Shown: positions 1 to 7,964 of the stretch, piece after piece
How the letters are laid out: each line of letters begins with the position of its first letter
Numbering within the stretch: the first letter of the stretch is position 1
Source: Exiguobacterium sp. SL-9
GTDB lineage: Bacteria > Bacillota > Bacilli > Exiguobacteriales > Exiguobacteriaceae
Length of the DNA stretch: 64,000 nt
NCBI RefSeq assembly: GCF_004336985.1
Contig: NZ_SJUO01000001.1
Span: 310,001-374,000, forward strand
Direction of reading: 5' to 3'
The notes under the pieces: model-generated
What the model was told of the DNA's origin: nothing
What the model saw: the letters and a program-made list of their open reading frames with translations, nothing else
Databases searched by the model: none
Made by a program: the position numbers and the translations under genes

Positions 1-401
1 GTGCCGATATCACGACCATCCATGACGATTCCGCCTTTGCTGGCGAGGTCTCGTTGCAAGTCCATAAGGGCGGCCCGCACTTCCGGTTGGCGCGCGACGA
101 AACTGACGTTGTTCGTCACTTCACTCGTCCGGATGACCTCGGTCACTTCTTCGGTACCATCGAACACGCGTTGACCGTCCTCAGATGGGACGAGCCGTAA
201 ATCCATGTTGTCAATCATCTCGGCAAGCATCGGGCCGTCTTCGAGACCGACGCCGTCTTGAAGCGCGCGATACGTGACGGCGCGATAAATCGCGCCCGTA
301 TCGATATAGACGTATCCTAATTTTTTGGCGAGTGTTTTCGCAATCGTGCTTTTCCCAGCCCCAGCCGGTCCATCTAATGCAATCTGTAACGGTTTATTCA
401 T
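1..401 (-). CDS. cmk: Cytidylate kinase (partial, C-terminus beyond the window)
   Basis: Phosphorylates CMP and dCMP to the diphosphates in the cytoplasm. The visible N-terminal 133 or so residues contain the P-loop GPAGAGKST close to the start, followed by the YVDTGAxYRA-type segment (YIDTGAIYRAVTYRAL) and the conserved MDGRDIGT near the window edge, all typical of Cmk. The start at 401 gives MNKPLQIALDGP, the usual N-terminus of the family. An in-frame ATG at 422 would add MSRYPIF. A GAGGAGG ribosome binding site lies at 434-440 with a 10-bp hairpin between it and the ATG at 401. It follows the PilZ gene, as in B. subtilis, but the small ypfB gene is absent. Confidence 0.93.
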   Translation of the reverse strand, partial: MNKPLQIALDGPAGAGKSTIAKTLAKKLGYVYIDTGAIYRAVTYRALQDGVGLEDGPMLAEMIDNMDLRLVPSEDGQRVFDGTEEVTEVIRTSEVTNNVSFVARQPEVRAALMDLQRDLASKGGIVMDGRDIG

Positions 402-440
402 AAAAATCGGGTATCGGCTCATCCCGATACCCGCCTCCTC
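402..440 (-). promoter_or_regulatory. SD-hairpin-AUG element in front of cmk
   Basis: Reading the minus strand, GAGGAGG (434-440) is followed at once by a perfect 10-bp stem CGGGTATCGG / CCGATACCCG (408-433) with loop GATGAG, then ATTTTT and the cmk ATG at 401. The loop contains an alternative in-frame ATG at 420-422. It may act as a weak intrinsic terminator for the PilZ gene, as a translational switch, or as a stem that brings a distant ribosome binding site next to the start codon. The structure is read directly; the role is inference. Confidence 0.6.
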
Positions 441-475
441 TCGGTCATTTGTTCCGAGAACATCATACCAGTTTT

Positions 476-1141
476 TTATCGTGAAGAAAATACGGAGCCG
501 GTCCGTTTTCTCGCTTCGAGCTGGGCTCGGAAGCAATAACGCAAAATCGTCTCTTGGTCCCGAGATGATAATTCTTCAAAGCAAAGGGATAATTCTTGTT
601 TGACTGCCTGTTCATGAATGCGAACGAGGCGACTCTTGACACGGAACGTCTGCGGTACGCCACGGTCGTCAGCGATATGAAACGAGACGATGATTGACTC
701 GTCGACCGCGACCGGGGTTCGGTTCGCCACGATTCGCATACCTCCGGCCGACACGTCGAGCGACGTCGTCTCAAACGACGGGAACGCTTGGCCATCTTCT
801 GCGGATACGGTCACGTTGATCATTTCCGGGACCCGCAAATACTCGCGGCGCTGCACGCGTCTAATTTTCTTTTCATCCGGCACGTTGAACGCGTAGCGAA
901 GCGTCAACTGCGCATCGCTCACCCGTCTCGTCACGACCGTGTCGAACGCATAGAGCTGTTCTTCGCCTACGAAGAAATAGACGCGCATCGATTCGTCTTC
1001 GTGCAAGAAAAATGTCTTCAACGTATCTGTCTCACTCGGGGACTCGATCCAGACGATTTGGTCATTAATGGCCGCAATTTTCGTCTTCCCTTCTTTTCTC
1101 CCTTCAACTTCTATCCGTAACTCTTGACCTACTTTTAACAT
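476..1141 (-). CDS. ypfA: PilZ-domain c-di-GMP receptor, YpfA/DgrA-like
   Basis: A 221-residue cytoplasmic protein with a YcgR-like N-terminal barrel (about 1-95) and a C-terminal PilZ domain. The c-di-GMP binding signature is complete: R99-x3-R103 in QRREYLRVP and D/NxSxxG at about 129-134 (DVSAGG). In B. subtilis YpfA binds c-di-GMP and slows flagellar motility, which fits the large flagellar operon at the other end of this window. It is 20 bases downstream of prsW and reads towards cmk. The start ATG has AAAAGGGGA upstream with normal spacing. The exact motor target in this organism cannot be seen. Confidence 0.9.
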   Translation of the reverse strand: MLKVGQELRIEVEGRKEGKTKIAAINDQIVWIESPSETDTLKTFFLHEDESMRVYFFVGEEQLYAFDTVVTRRVSDAQLTLRYAFNVPDEKKIRRVQRREYLRVPEMINVTVSAEDGQAFPSFETTSLDVSAGGMRIVANRTPVAVDESIIVSFHIADDRGVPQTFRVKSRLVRIHEQAVKQELSLCFEELSSRDQETILRYCFRAQLEARKRTGSVFSSR

Positions 1142-1161
1142 GAAACGATTCCCCTTTTATT

Positions 1162-1818
1162 CTATTTGTATTGGCGATGATTGGAGCGATTGGCGGTCCG
1201 CACGAGTAAGAGCGCGACCATCCAAAGCACGACGATATAGACGACGGCCGGCACTTTGTTCATCGGTTCGACGAGCAGGATATAGTCGAACATGCCGTGC
1301 AATAGCGTAGCTGCCATGACCGCCGTGAATAGCCAAAACCGTTCATGGGTGGAATGTTTAGCCCGACCGAGACAAAACCCCATGACGACAGCGAAGAGCG
1401 CATGACCGCTCACCGGCAACACGGCACGCCAAATCGCGATTTCAATCGAGTCGTATACCCATAAATATAGAAAATTCTCTAATGTGGCAAAGCCGAGTGA
1501 ACAGGCGACCGCATAGAGAATCCCGTCGTAGTAATCATCGAAGACTTTATGTATGTATATTGTATAATAAATCATGAACCACTTAAAAAACTCTTCCAAT
1601 AGCGCGGTGGCCACGAACGCCTTCCAAAACGGGCCCACGAGCACCCCTTCTTCCACGAACGCATACTGCACGAACATGATCGGAAAGACGAGAATGGCCC
1701 CGGCGACGAACGAACGGATCACATAGCCGAGCGGTTCCGCTTCCAACTCATGGCGGAGATAGAAGTAGGAAAGAAGGGCGAACCCTGGCGCAACCGCAGA
1801 CAAGGCGATTGCAATCAT
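1162..1818 (-). CDS. prsW: PrsW-family intramembrane metalloprotease
   Basis: A polytopic membrane protein of 218 residues. Conserved motifs of the PrsW/CPBP-like family are visible: EEFFKW (75-80), ENF (114-116), GHALFAVVMG (from 138) and HGMFD (174-178), with Glu and His residues inside membrane segments. In B. subtilis PrsW makes the site-1 cut in anti-sigma factor RsiW, activating SigW under envelope stress. I chose the ATG at 1818 because GAGAGGAGAG lies just upstream and the length equals the B. subtilis protein; the longer reading frame to 1848 has no ribosome binding site. It is divergent from ansA across about 107 bases. The substrate here is not in the window. Confidence 0.9.
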   Translation of the reverse strand: MIAIALSAVAPGFALLSYFYLRHELEAEPLGYVIRSFVAGAILVFPIMFVQYAFVEEGVLVGPFWKAFVATALLEEFFKWFMIYYTIYIHKVFDDYYDGILYAVACSLGFATLENFLYLWVYDSIEIAIWRAVLPVSGHALFAVVMGFCLGRAKHSTHERFWLFTAVMAATLLHGMFDYILLVEPMNKVPAVVYIVVLWMVALLLVRTANRSNHRQYK

Positions 1819-1925
1819 GATGCATCTCTCCTCTCTCACGTTAAGCATACACTGAAATAGAGGAAAGAAAAAGTAGGTCGCACCTAGAAAATGGAAGAAA
1901 CGAACAAAAAAGTTGGAGGTCTGTT

Positions 1926-2897
1926 ATGAATCATTTGTTACTCATCCACACCGGCGGTACGATCGCCATGTCTCAATCGGGGTCGGGACACGTCATGCCG
2001 AGCGAGGTCAATCCGATTGACGCGACATTACCGAAAGCGACGGACATCGCGAACATCACGACGAAACATTTTTCGAACATCCCGTCACCGCACATGACAC
2101 CGGAAAAAATGCTCGAGCTCGCCCAGTTCATCAATCAACAACTGACGCAAGACACGTACGACGGGGTCGTCATCACGCACGGGACCGACACACTCGAAGA
2201 GACAGCCTACTTCTTACAAATCACACTCGGTGCGCCGGTACCGATCGTCTTGACCGGAGCGATGCGCTCGTCGAACGAAGTCGGTTCGGACGGCGAATTC
2301 AATCTGATCACGGCGCTTCGGGTCGCCCAAAGTGATGTCGCACGCGGTAAAGGGGTGCTCGTCGTCTTCAACGGAGAGATTCACTCCGCGTTCAACGTGA
2401 CAAAAACGCACACGTCCTCGGTCGACACGTTCAAATCGGTCCACTTCGGGAACGTCGGCATGGTGACGAAAGATCACGTCCTCATCTACAGTCAGCCGAC
2501 GACGAAACAACCAAAGATGATACCCTCGATCACAAAGCGGGTCGCGGTATTGAAAGTCGTCGCCGGGATGGAGCCGGATTTGATCGAGGCCGTGCACGCG
2601 CTCGGCTATGATGGACTCGTGCTTGAAGTGCTCGGGCAAGGAAACGTCCCGCCGTCGATCGTCCCGGCGCTCGAAATGCTCGTCGAACGGATGCCGGTCG
2701 TCATCGTCAGCCGCTGTTTTAATGGAATCGTCCAAGACGTGTACGGTTACGTCGGCGGAGGCCAACAACTCAAAGAGATGGGCATCATCTTCTCGAACGG
2801 ATTGAACTCACAAAAAGCGAGACTCCGCCTCCTCGTCGAGCTTGAAGCAGGATCGTCCCAGGCGGTCATGGAGCACAGCTTTAGCTTCCAACATTGA
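1926..2897 (+). CDS. ansA: L-asparaginase, type I cytoplasmic
   Basis: Hydrolyses L-asparagine to aspartate and ammonia. The 323-residue protein carries both active-site threonine motifs: TGGTIA at 9-14 and HGTDTLEET from residue 85. The absence of a signal peptide fits the cytoplasmic type I enzyme. A clear TTGGAGG ribosome binding site precedes the ATG. It is followed 57 bases later by ypdA on the same strand, and the two plus-strand genes end at a shared terminator facing gudB. Its placement beside ypdA and near glutamate dehydrogenase makes a small amino-acid catabolism neighbourhood. Confidence 0.93.
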   Translation: MNHLLLIHTGGTIAMSQSGSGHVMPSEVNPIDATLPKATDIANITTKHFSNIPSPHMTPEKMLELAQFINQQLTQDTYDGVVITHGTDTLEETAYFLQITLGAPVPIVLTGAMRSSNEVGSDGEFNLITALRVAQSDVARGKGVLVVFNGEIHSAFNVTKTHTSSVDTFKSVHFGNVGMVTKDHVLIYSQPTTKQPKMIPSITKRVAVLKVVAGMEPDLIEAVHALGYDGLVLEVLGQGNVPPSIVPALEMLVERMPVVIVSRCFNGIVQDVYGYVGGGQQLKEMGIIFSNGLNSQKARLRLLVELEAGSSQAVMEHSFSFQH

Positions 2898-2954
2898 GTT
2901 GGCGACTTGCCAACCGATTCGTCCTTCCATACAATGAGGGATGAGGTGATTTCA

Positions 2955-3941
2955 TTGAATAAACATGCTATCGTCGTCGGCGCCGGACCGTGTGGGCTGT
3001 CGGCTGCGATTGAGTTAGAGCGTATCGGCATCTCGTGCACGGTCATCGAGCGCGGCAATATCGTCGACGCCATCTATCGGTATCCAACTCATCAGACGTT
3101 CTTCTCGTCTGCCAATTTGCTTGAAATCGGGGATATCCCGTTCATCTGTAAAGATTTGAAACCGCGTCGTCAAGATGCACTCGTCTATTACCGGGAAGTC
3201 GTCAGCCGGACCGGGCTCGACGTCCAACCCTTTGAGACGGTCGAAGCAGTGGTGCGTACCGAGGACGGCTTCCTCGTCCGGTCACATCATGATCGCGATG
3301 GCGCCAAAGAGCGTAAGGCCGACTATGTCATCCTGGCCACGGGCTATTACGGACGCCCTCGTACGCTCGACGTCCCGGGTGAAGAATTGCCGCACGTCAC
3401 GCATTACTTCAAAGAGGCGCATCCGTTCTACCGTCAACGCGTGACCGTCATCGGCGGAAAAAACTCCGCGGTCGATGCGGCCATCGAGCTCGAGAAAGCC
3501 GGAGCCCACGTTACGGTACTCTATCGCGGGGACGGCTATAGCCCGTCTGTCAAACCGTGGGTGCTGCCAACGTTCGACTCGCTCGTCCGCCACGACAAGG
3601 TCCGCCTCGAGCTCGAGGCGGAGATTGTACGGATTGAGCCGCATCACGTCGTCTATCGTCAACACGGCGAAGAACTCCGACTCGAGACCGACCACGTGCT
3701 CGCCATGACGGGCTACTTGCCCGACCACGGGCTGTTCGCCGATGCCGGGGTTCAAGTCGACGAGGAGACAGGCGTGCCCGCATTTGACGACATGACGTTC
3801 GAAACGAACGTTGACGGCTTGTTCATCGCCGGTGTCGTCGCCGCCGGAAATGATGCCAATAAGATTTTTATCGAGAACGGCCGGTTCCACGGCCAAGCCA
3901 TTGCCGAGACGCTTCGGGAGCGTAACGGTGTGACAACGTAA
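2955..3941 (+). CDS. ypdA: YpdA-family FAD-dependent bacillithiol disulfide reductase
   Basis: Thioredoxin-reductase-like NAD(P)H/FAD oxidoreductase of 328 residues. The FAD-binding GAGPCG motif is at 9-14, including the conserved Cys13 that corresponds to the cysteine characteristic of YpdA proteins; a second nucleotide-binding motif, GGKNSAVDA, lies mid-protein. The PTHQTFFSS segment is also typical. YpdA reduces oxidised bacillithiol. The start is a TTG at 2955 preceded by GATGAGGTG; the longer in-frame reading from 2907 lacks a ribosome binding site and does not match family N-termini. Adjacent to ansA and convergent with gudB. Confidence 0.92.
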   Translation: MNKHAIVVGAGPCGLSAAIELERIGISCTVIERGNIVDAIYRYPTHQTFFSSANLLEIGDIPFICKDLKPRRQDALVYYREVVSRTGLDVQPFETVEAVVRTEDGFLVRSHHDRDGAKERKADYVILATGYYGRPRTLDVPGEELPHVTHYFKEAHPFYRQRVTVIGGKNSAVDAAIELEKAGAHVTVLYRGDGYSPSVKPWVLPTFDSLVRHDKVRLELEAEIVRIEPHHVVYRQHGEELRLETDHVLAMTGYLPDHGLFADAGVQVDEETGVPAFDDMTFETNVDGLFIAGVVAAGNDANKIFIENGRFHGQAIAETLRERNGVTT

Positions 3942-3944
3942 TCG

Positions 3945-3990
3945 ACAAAAAGAGGGAGAACCTGATGCCAGGCTCTCCCTCTTTTTTGCT
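3945..3990. terminator. Bidirectional terminator between ypdA and gudB
   Basis: AAAAAGAGGGAGA and TCTCCCTCTTTTTT form a long stem, flanked by A- and T-runs on both sides. It sits between the convergent ypdA and gudB stop codons and can serve both. Confidence 0.9.
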
Positions 3991-3996
3991 GTCTGA

Positions 3997-5265
3997 TTAT
4001 ACCCAACCGCGGAAACGCGACGCTTCGGCCATCTTACGTACACCGACCATATAGGCGGCGAGACGCATATCGACCTTCCGGGCCGACGACGTGTTGTATA
4101 CCGTATTGAACGAGTGGACGAGCACTTTCTCAAGCTTCTCTTCCACTTCCTCTTCCGTCCAATAGTAACCTTGGTTGTTTTGGACCCATTCAAAGTACGA
4201 GACGGTCACCCCGCCGCTCGACGCGAGCACGTCTGGAACGAGCAGGATGCCGCGTTCTGTCAAGATACGGGTCGCTTCGTTCGTCGTCGGTCCGTTGGCG
4301 GCCTCGACGACGATCGATGCCTTGATGTGATCGGCGTTGTCTTCAGTGATTTGATTCTCGATCGCGGCCGGGACCAAGATGTCGCAGTCGAGTTCGAGCA
4401 TTTCTTTATTCGAAATCGTGTTCTTGAAGAGCGTCGAAATCGTCCCGAACGAATCTCGACGATCCAGAAGATACGGGATATCGAGGCCGTTCTCATCGTG
4501 AATCGCACCATATGCATCGCTGACGGCGATCACTTTCGCACCGGCGTCATGCATGAACTTCGACAAGAAGCTCCCGGCGTTCCCGAATCCTTGGACGACG
4601 ACACGCGCCCCTTTCAACTCGATCCCTCGGCGCAGCGCTGCTTCCCGGATCATGATGGCGACACCTTTTGCCGTGGCCGTCTCACGTCCATGCGAGCCAC
4701 CGAGGACGAGTGGTTTACCCGTGATGAAACCGGGTGAGTTGAATTCATCGATGCGGCTATACTCATCCATCATCCACGCCATAATTTGCGAGTTCGTGAA
4801 CACGTCCGGAGCTGGGATATCTTTCGTCGGTCCGACGATTTGACTGATGGCTCGGACATAACCTCGGCTCAATCGTTCGATTTCACGGAAACTCATCTCA
4901 CGCGGATCACAGACAATCCCGCCTTTACCGCCACCGTATGGAAGGTCGACAATTCCGGCCTTCAAGCTCATCCAGACCGACAACGCCTTCACTTCGACTT
5001 CCGTCACGCTCGGGTGGAAGCGAATGCCACCTTTCGTCGGCCCGACCGCGTCGTTATGTTGCGCCCGGTATCCTGTGAAAATCTTTGTCGATCCGTCATC
5101 CATACGTACCGGGATGCGGACGGTCAACATCCGAAGCGGCTCTTTCAAGAGCTCGTACATCTCTTCTGGATACCCAAGTTTATCAAGCGCCTCGTGTATC
5201 ACTTCTTGTGTCGATTCAAGGATGTTTTTTCGTTTTTGATGACCTTTTTCTTGATCCGTAATCAT
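3997..5265 (-). CDS. gudB: NAD-dependent glutamate dehydrogenase
   Basis: Oxidatively deaminates glutamate to 2-oxoglutarate and ammonia, linking carbon and nitrogen metabolism. The 422-residue hexameric-type enzyme has substrate-binding Lys78 (GPTKGG), Lys102 (MSLKAG) and catalytic Lys114 in the GGGKGG loop, then a Rossmann domain with VQGFGNAG. The lab strain B. subtilis 168 carries a small duplication in this active-site region of gudB; here the segment EVKALSVWMSLKAG is intact, so the enzyme should be active. GGGGAGG precedes the ATG. A canonical cre box lies upstream at 5373-5386. The locus is syntenic with gudB next to ypdA. Confidence 0.94.
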   Translation of the reverse strand: MITDQEKGHQKRKNILESTQEVIHEALDKLGYPEEMYELLKEPLRMLTVRIPVRMDDGSTKIFTGYRAQHNDAVGPTKGGIRFHPSVTEVEVKALSVWMSLKAGIVDLPYGGGKGGIVCDPREMSFREIERLSRGYVRAISQIVGPTKDIPAPDVFTNSQIMAWMMDEYSRIDEFNSPGFITGKPLVLGGSHGRETATAKGVAIMIREAALRRGIELKGARVVVQGFGNAGSFLSKFMHDAGAKVIAVSDAYGAIHDENGLDIPYLLDRRDSFGTISTLFKNTISNKEMLELDCDILVPAAIENQITEDNADHIKASIVVEAANGPTTNEATRILTERGILLVPDVLASSGGVTVSYFEWVQNNQGYYWTEEEVEEKLEKVLVHSFNTVYNTSSARKVDMRLAAYMVGVRKMAEASRFRGWV

Positions 5266-5326
5266 GAAGGTTTCCTCCCCTAAATTGTCAATTCTCCCCC
5301 AAGAATCAACCTCGTATTCGTTTAAA

Positions 5327-5386
5327 AGTATAGCTGATACGCGCCCAATTTGAAAGGCTTTTACAAAAATAATGAAAGCGTTTTCT
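5327..5386 (-). promoter_or_regulatory. gudB upstream region: cre box and probable promoter
   Basis: TGAAAGCGTTTTCT at 5373-5386 matches the catabolite-responsive element consensus for CcpA. On the minus strand a TATACT -10 box lies at 5327-5332 with a weak TTTCAA-type -35 about 17 bases upstream. The cre centre is therefore close to -55 from the expected start site, upstream of the promoter rather than inside it. Confidence 0.65.
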
Positions 5387-5417
5387 AAAACAAAAAAGAA
5401 GGGTGGGTCCCTTCTTA
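5387..5417 (-). terminator. Terminator of ddl
   Basis: On the minus strand AAGAAGGG, a 5-base loop, and CCCTTCTT followed by TTTTGTTTT; the first arm overlaps the ddl stop codon. Confidence 0.85.
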
Positions 5418-6332
5418 CTTGTCCAGTGCCAGTTCAATGAATCGCTCTAACAGCTCACCGTACGAAATTCCGACAGCACGGGCGCTGTCTGGGAACAAGC
5501 TGAGCGGTGTCATACCCGGGAGCGTGTTCGTCTCTAAAATATAAGCGAGTCCCGTTTCAGAAACGAGGAAGTCCGAACGAGAATAACCGCTACATCCGAG
5601 GGCACGGTGTGCTTTGATGGCAGCCGTTTGAACTTCCTCGGTCAACGCATCCGGCAACTCAGCCGGACAGACGTGAATCGACCCGCCTTCTGAATACTTC
5701 GACTCATAGTCATAAAACTCATTTTTCGGGATGATTTCGATGACCGGCAGTGCGGTCTCGGCCCCGTGATTCCCAAGAACAGGCACCGTCAACTCACGGC
5801 CTTTAATATATTGTTCGACCAACACGGCCGTATCACACGCGAACGCTTTGTCGATCCCTTGACGAAGCATCGCTTCGTCCATCGCGATCGTCAATCCGTT
5901 CGATGACCCTTCTTGAGCAGGCTTGACGACGCACGGGAACTCAGCGCCCCACTCAGCGATTTTCGCGTCGATATCGTCACCCGTCTCGATAAGGACGTCA
6001 CGGGCGATGCGGATGCCGGCAGCGGCGAATATGATTTTCGCACGGGCTTTGTCCATCGCCAGCGCTGACGCCAAGACACCTGATCCCGTGTACGGCAATC
6101 CGGCCATCTCTAACAGTGACTGGACGCGTCCGTCTTCTCCATATTTCCCATGCAGGGCGCTCACGACGACATCGGCTTGAAGCGTCAATAGCTCATCAGC
6201 CCGGTCCGGGTGAAAATCAATCGCCACGACCTCGTGCCCGCGTTCTTCGAGCGCCTCGATCATTCCTTTACCACTCGTGAGCGACACTTCCCGCTCACCT
6301 GATACACCACCATATAATACCGCGACTTTCAT
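5415..6332 (-). CDS. ddl: D-alanine--D-alanine ligase
   Basis: ATP-grasp ligase that makes the D-Ala-D-Ala end of the peptidoglycan precursor. At 305 residues it is a short DdlB-type enzyme. LYGGVSGEREVS is the conserved N-terminal loop; EGSSNG, the KYSEGG loop with the D-Ala-specific tyrosine region, and ETNTLPGMTP near the C-terminus are visible. The tyrosine (rather than a histidine as in VanA-type ligases) argues for normal D-Ala-D-Ala synthesis. GAAGGAGAG precedes the ATG at 6332; a TTG one codon earlier is also possible. An extended -10 promoter lies upstream. Monocistronic between mecA and gudB. Confidence 0.93.
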   Translation of the reverse strand: MKVAVLYGGVSGEREVSLTSGKGMIEALEERGHEVVAIDFHPDRADELLTLQADVVVSALHGKYGEDGRVQSLLEMAGLPYTGSGVLASALAMDKARAKIIFAAAGIRIARDVLIETGDDIDAKIAEWGAEFPCVVKPAQEGSSNGLTIAMDEAMLRQGIDKAFACDTAVLVEQYIKGRELTVPVLGNHGAETALPVIEIIPKNEFYDYESKYSEGGSIHVCPAELPDALTEEVQTAAIKAHRALGCSGYSRSDFLVSETGLAYILETNTLPGMTPLSLFPDSARAVGISYGELLERFIELALDK

Positions 6333-6373
6333 CAAATCTCTCCTTCGGCTAACATCTCAAAAATTCAAGTTTT

Positions 6374-6402
6374 ATCATACCATGTGTCGGGTGAAAACAA
6401 TA
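6374..6402 (-). promoter_or_regulatory. Extended -10 promoter of ddl
   Basis: Minus strand TGGTATGAT gives an extended -10 (TATGAT at 6374-6379) with a weak TATTGT -35 about 17 bases away; the ddl start is about 42 bases downstream. Confidence 0.5.
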
Positions 6403-6428
6403 GAAACAGAACAGTTAAAAAGCCGTAC

Positions 6429-7010
6429 TTACGCGAACGTATCGTACAGCTGTTTCACGGCTTGTTCAGTTTGAATCGTCTTGCCGTATTCCATCATGAC
6501 GTACGGACTGACAGTCGTCGTGCGCCCGTACTCCGACAAGATGGCGGCCAAGCGCTCCTCGACGTCCGGTTTGAGCACTTCGACAAAATGTAAATAATAG
6601 CGTCCATCATAATGGTAAAGCGCCCCACCCTGCTCCGTCTGTTGCATATGTGGGAATAGACGGACCGAGGCGTTGATGACGTCCTCAATATCCTCAAACT
6701 GATAAATCAGATGATGAATCACATCAATCGTGAGCCGAATCTCGACTTGTTCTTGATCCGATTCCGGGGCGGCCGCTTCGACTTTTTGAACGTCAATGAC
6801 GAGTCCGTCGCGGGGAAACATCGTCACGTTCAAGTCGACAGTACCTTGGGGCATGAAGCCGAATTCCGCCTCCGCTGTCTCGAGCAATTCCCGCCATAGG
6901 TCTTGGCCGCTCTCTCCGACAATCGTATCGATGGCAATCCCTCGAACAGAAAGGTCGCTCGCGGTCAAATATACCCTTAAATGTTCTTTAGTTTGCTTTT
7001 CAAATCTCAA
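6429..7010 (-). CDS. mecA: Adaptor protein MecA/YpbH for ClpC
   Basis: A 193-residue adaptor that delivers substrates to the ClpCP protease; in B. subtilis the two paralogues MecA and YpbH (MecB) control competence and development. The protein begins with the conserved MRFEK segment and has the two-domain layout, with an acidic linker (EAAAPESDQEQVE, about 84-96) between the N-terminal substrate domain and the C-terminal ClpC-binding domain that includes FEDIEDVINASVRL. The start is TTG at 7010 with GGAGG seven bases upstream. Position next to gudB suggests it is the YpbH orthologue, though which paralogue it equals functionally is uncertain. Confidence 0.9.
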   Translation of the reverse strand: MRFEKQTKEHLRVYLTASDLSVRGIAIDTIVGESGQDLWRELLETAEAEFGFMPQGTVDLNVTMFPRDGLVIDVQKVEAAAPESDQEQVEIRLTIDVIHHLIYQFEDIEDVINASVRLFPHMQQTEQGGALYHYDGRYYLHFVEVLKPDVEERLAAILSEYGRTTTVSPYVMMEYGKTIQTEQAVKQLYDTFA

Positions 7011-7046
7011 ACGAAAACCTCCAAAGATTAATCAATCCTACTTTAT

Positions 7047-7075
7047 AAGCTACTCTCGTTTGTTCAACCTGTCAA
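7047..7075 (-). promoter_or_regulatory. Probable sigma-A promoter of mecA
   Basis: Minus strand TTGACA (7070-7075), 17-base spacer, then TAGCTT (7047-7052). The -35 is perfect and overlaps the stop codon of the upstream regulator gene; the -10 is poor. Confidence 0.45.
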
Positions 7076-7929
7076 ATAGTTGACAACCACTCAGTCCATG
7101 CTTCAGGCGTATCACCGAGGAAGGCCGATCCAAACTCGGATGCGTGAAGGCTGACCGCATATCCCCCGGCTCCGATGACAAGATCCGGATGGTCGGCTTG
7201 GATAAAGCGCATCGCTTCTTTTAGACCTTCAAGATGTTCCGTCAATGTGCAGGAGAAAATCAAGCACTTCGCGTCGATATCGTGCAACGCCTCGTTTAAA
7301 TCTTCTTTCGGGAAGCCTGCACCAAGGAAGATCACATCATACCCGTATTGGCGCAAATAAAGCGTCACGAACAACAGGCCGATCTCGTGCATCTCGCCTG
7401 GGGAACACACACAAATGATCCGCGGTAAAAATGGATTCATCGGCATCTGTAAGGAGAGCGTCGACAAACGAGCCCGCAAAAAAGCGGTCGCAAAGTGCTC
7501 ATGCGCAATCGTGATGTCCCCATTCTCCCAACGCGTCCCGATTTCCATCAACAACGGACCGATGATGTCTTTCGTGACCTTTTCAAAGCTGAACGTATTA
7601 AAAGCACGATTGATCAAATCGTGCGCCTTGCGTTCGTCAAACGAAAGTAACGCCTCGAGCAACCCATCCATTAATTCCTCGTCATAGAGGCGGGCAGGCT
7701 TCGGCTTCGGGGCAACATGTAGTTGTTGAATCGCTTGGGATACGGTCAAGCCTTCCCGTTGTTTCTCAACGACCCATTTAATCTTTTCGACGTCTTGGTC
7801 GGAATACAGTCGGTGGCCGGATTCGGTCCGGCTCGGCACAATAAATTGATAGCGGCGTTCCCACGCCCGAATCGTCGTCGGGTTGACCCCGGTGAGAGAC
7901 GCGACCGTCTTAATGGAGTACTTCGGCAC
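7072..7929 (-). CDS. MerR-family regulator with B12-binding domain, CarH/LitR photoreceptor type
   Basis: A 285-residue regulator in three parts: a MerR winged helix (about 1-70, TGVNPTTIRAWERRY), a four-helix cap domain (about 80-165) and a B12-binding Rossmann domain (from 168). Hallmarks of CarH light sensors are all present: the W-x9-EH motif (Trp134, Glu144, His145) that covers adenosylcobalamin, and the lower-ligand histidine His181 in an E-x-H-x-x-G motif. In CarH and LitR proteins adenosylcobalamin drives DNA binding in the dark and light releases it. The start is GTG at 7929 with AAGGAGG seven bases upstream. Two tandem 11-bp repeats lie in its upstream region, a candidate operator. 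Target genes such as carotenoid genes are not in this window. Light function is inferred from residues only. Confidence 0.88.
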   Translation of the reverse strand: MPKYSIKTVASLTGVNPTTIRAWERRYQFIVPSRTESGHRLYSDQDVEKIKWVVEKQREGLTVSQAIQQLHVAPKPKPARLYDEELMDGLLEALLSFDERKAHDLINRAFNTFSFEKVTKDIIGPLLMEIGTRWENGDITIAHEHFATAFLRARLSTLSLQMPMNPFLPRIICVCSPGEMHEIGLLFVTLYLRQYGYDVIFLGAGFPKEDLNEALHDIDAKCLIFSCTLTEHLEGLKEAMRFIQADHPDLVIGAGGYAVSLHASEFGSAFLGDTPEAWTEWLSTI

Positions 7930-7964
7930 AGCAGCCCCTCCTTTCCTACAGGTTCTTCTTTTTT

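Noticed and set aside
3282-4193. Minus-strand open frame of 303 residues across ypdA and the terminator
   Set aside because: It is antisense to ypdA, crosses a bidirectional terminator and has no family resemblance.
5415-6332. Ddl as a resistance-type D-Ala-D-lactate ligase
   Set aside because: The active-site loop keeps the tyrosine of D-Ala-D-Ala ligases and no van genes are nearby.
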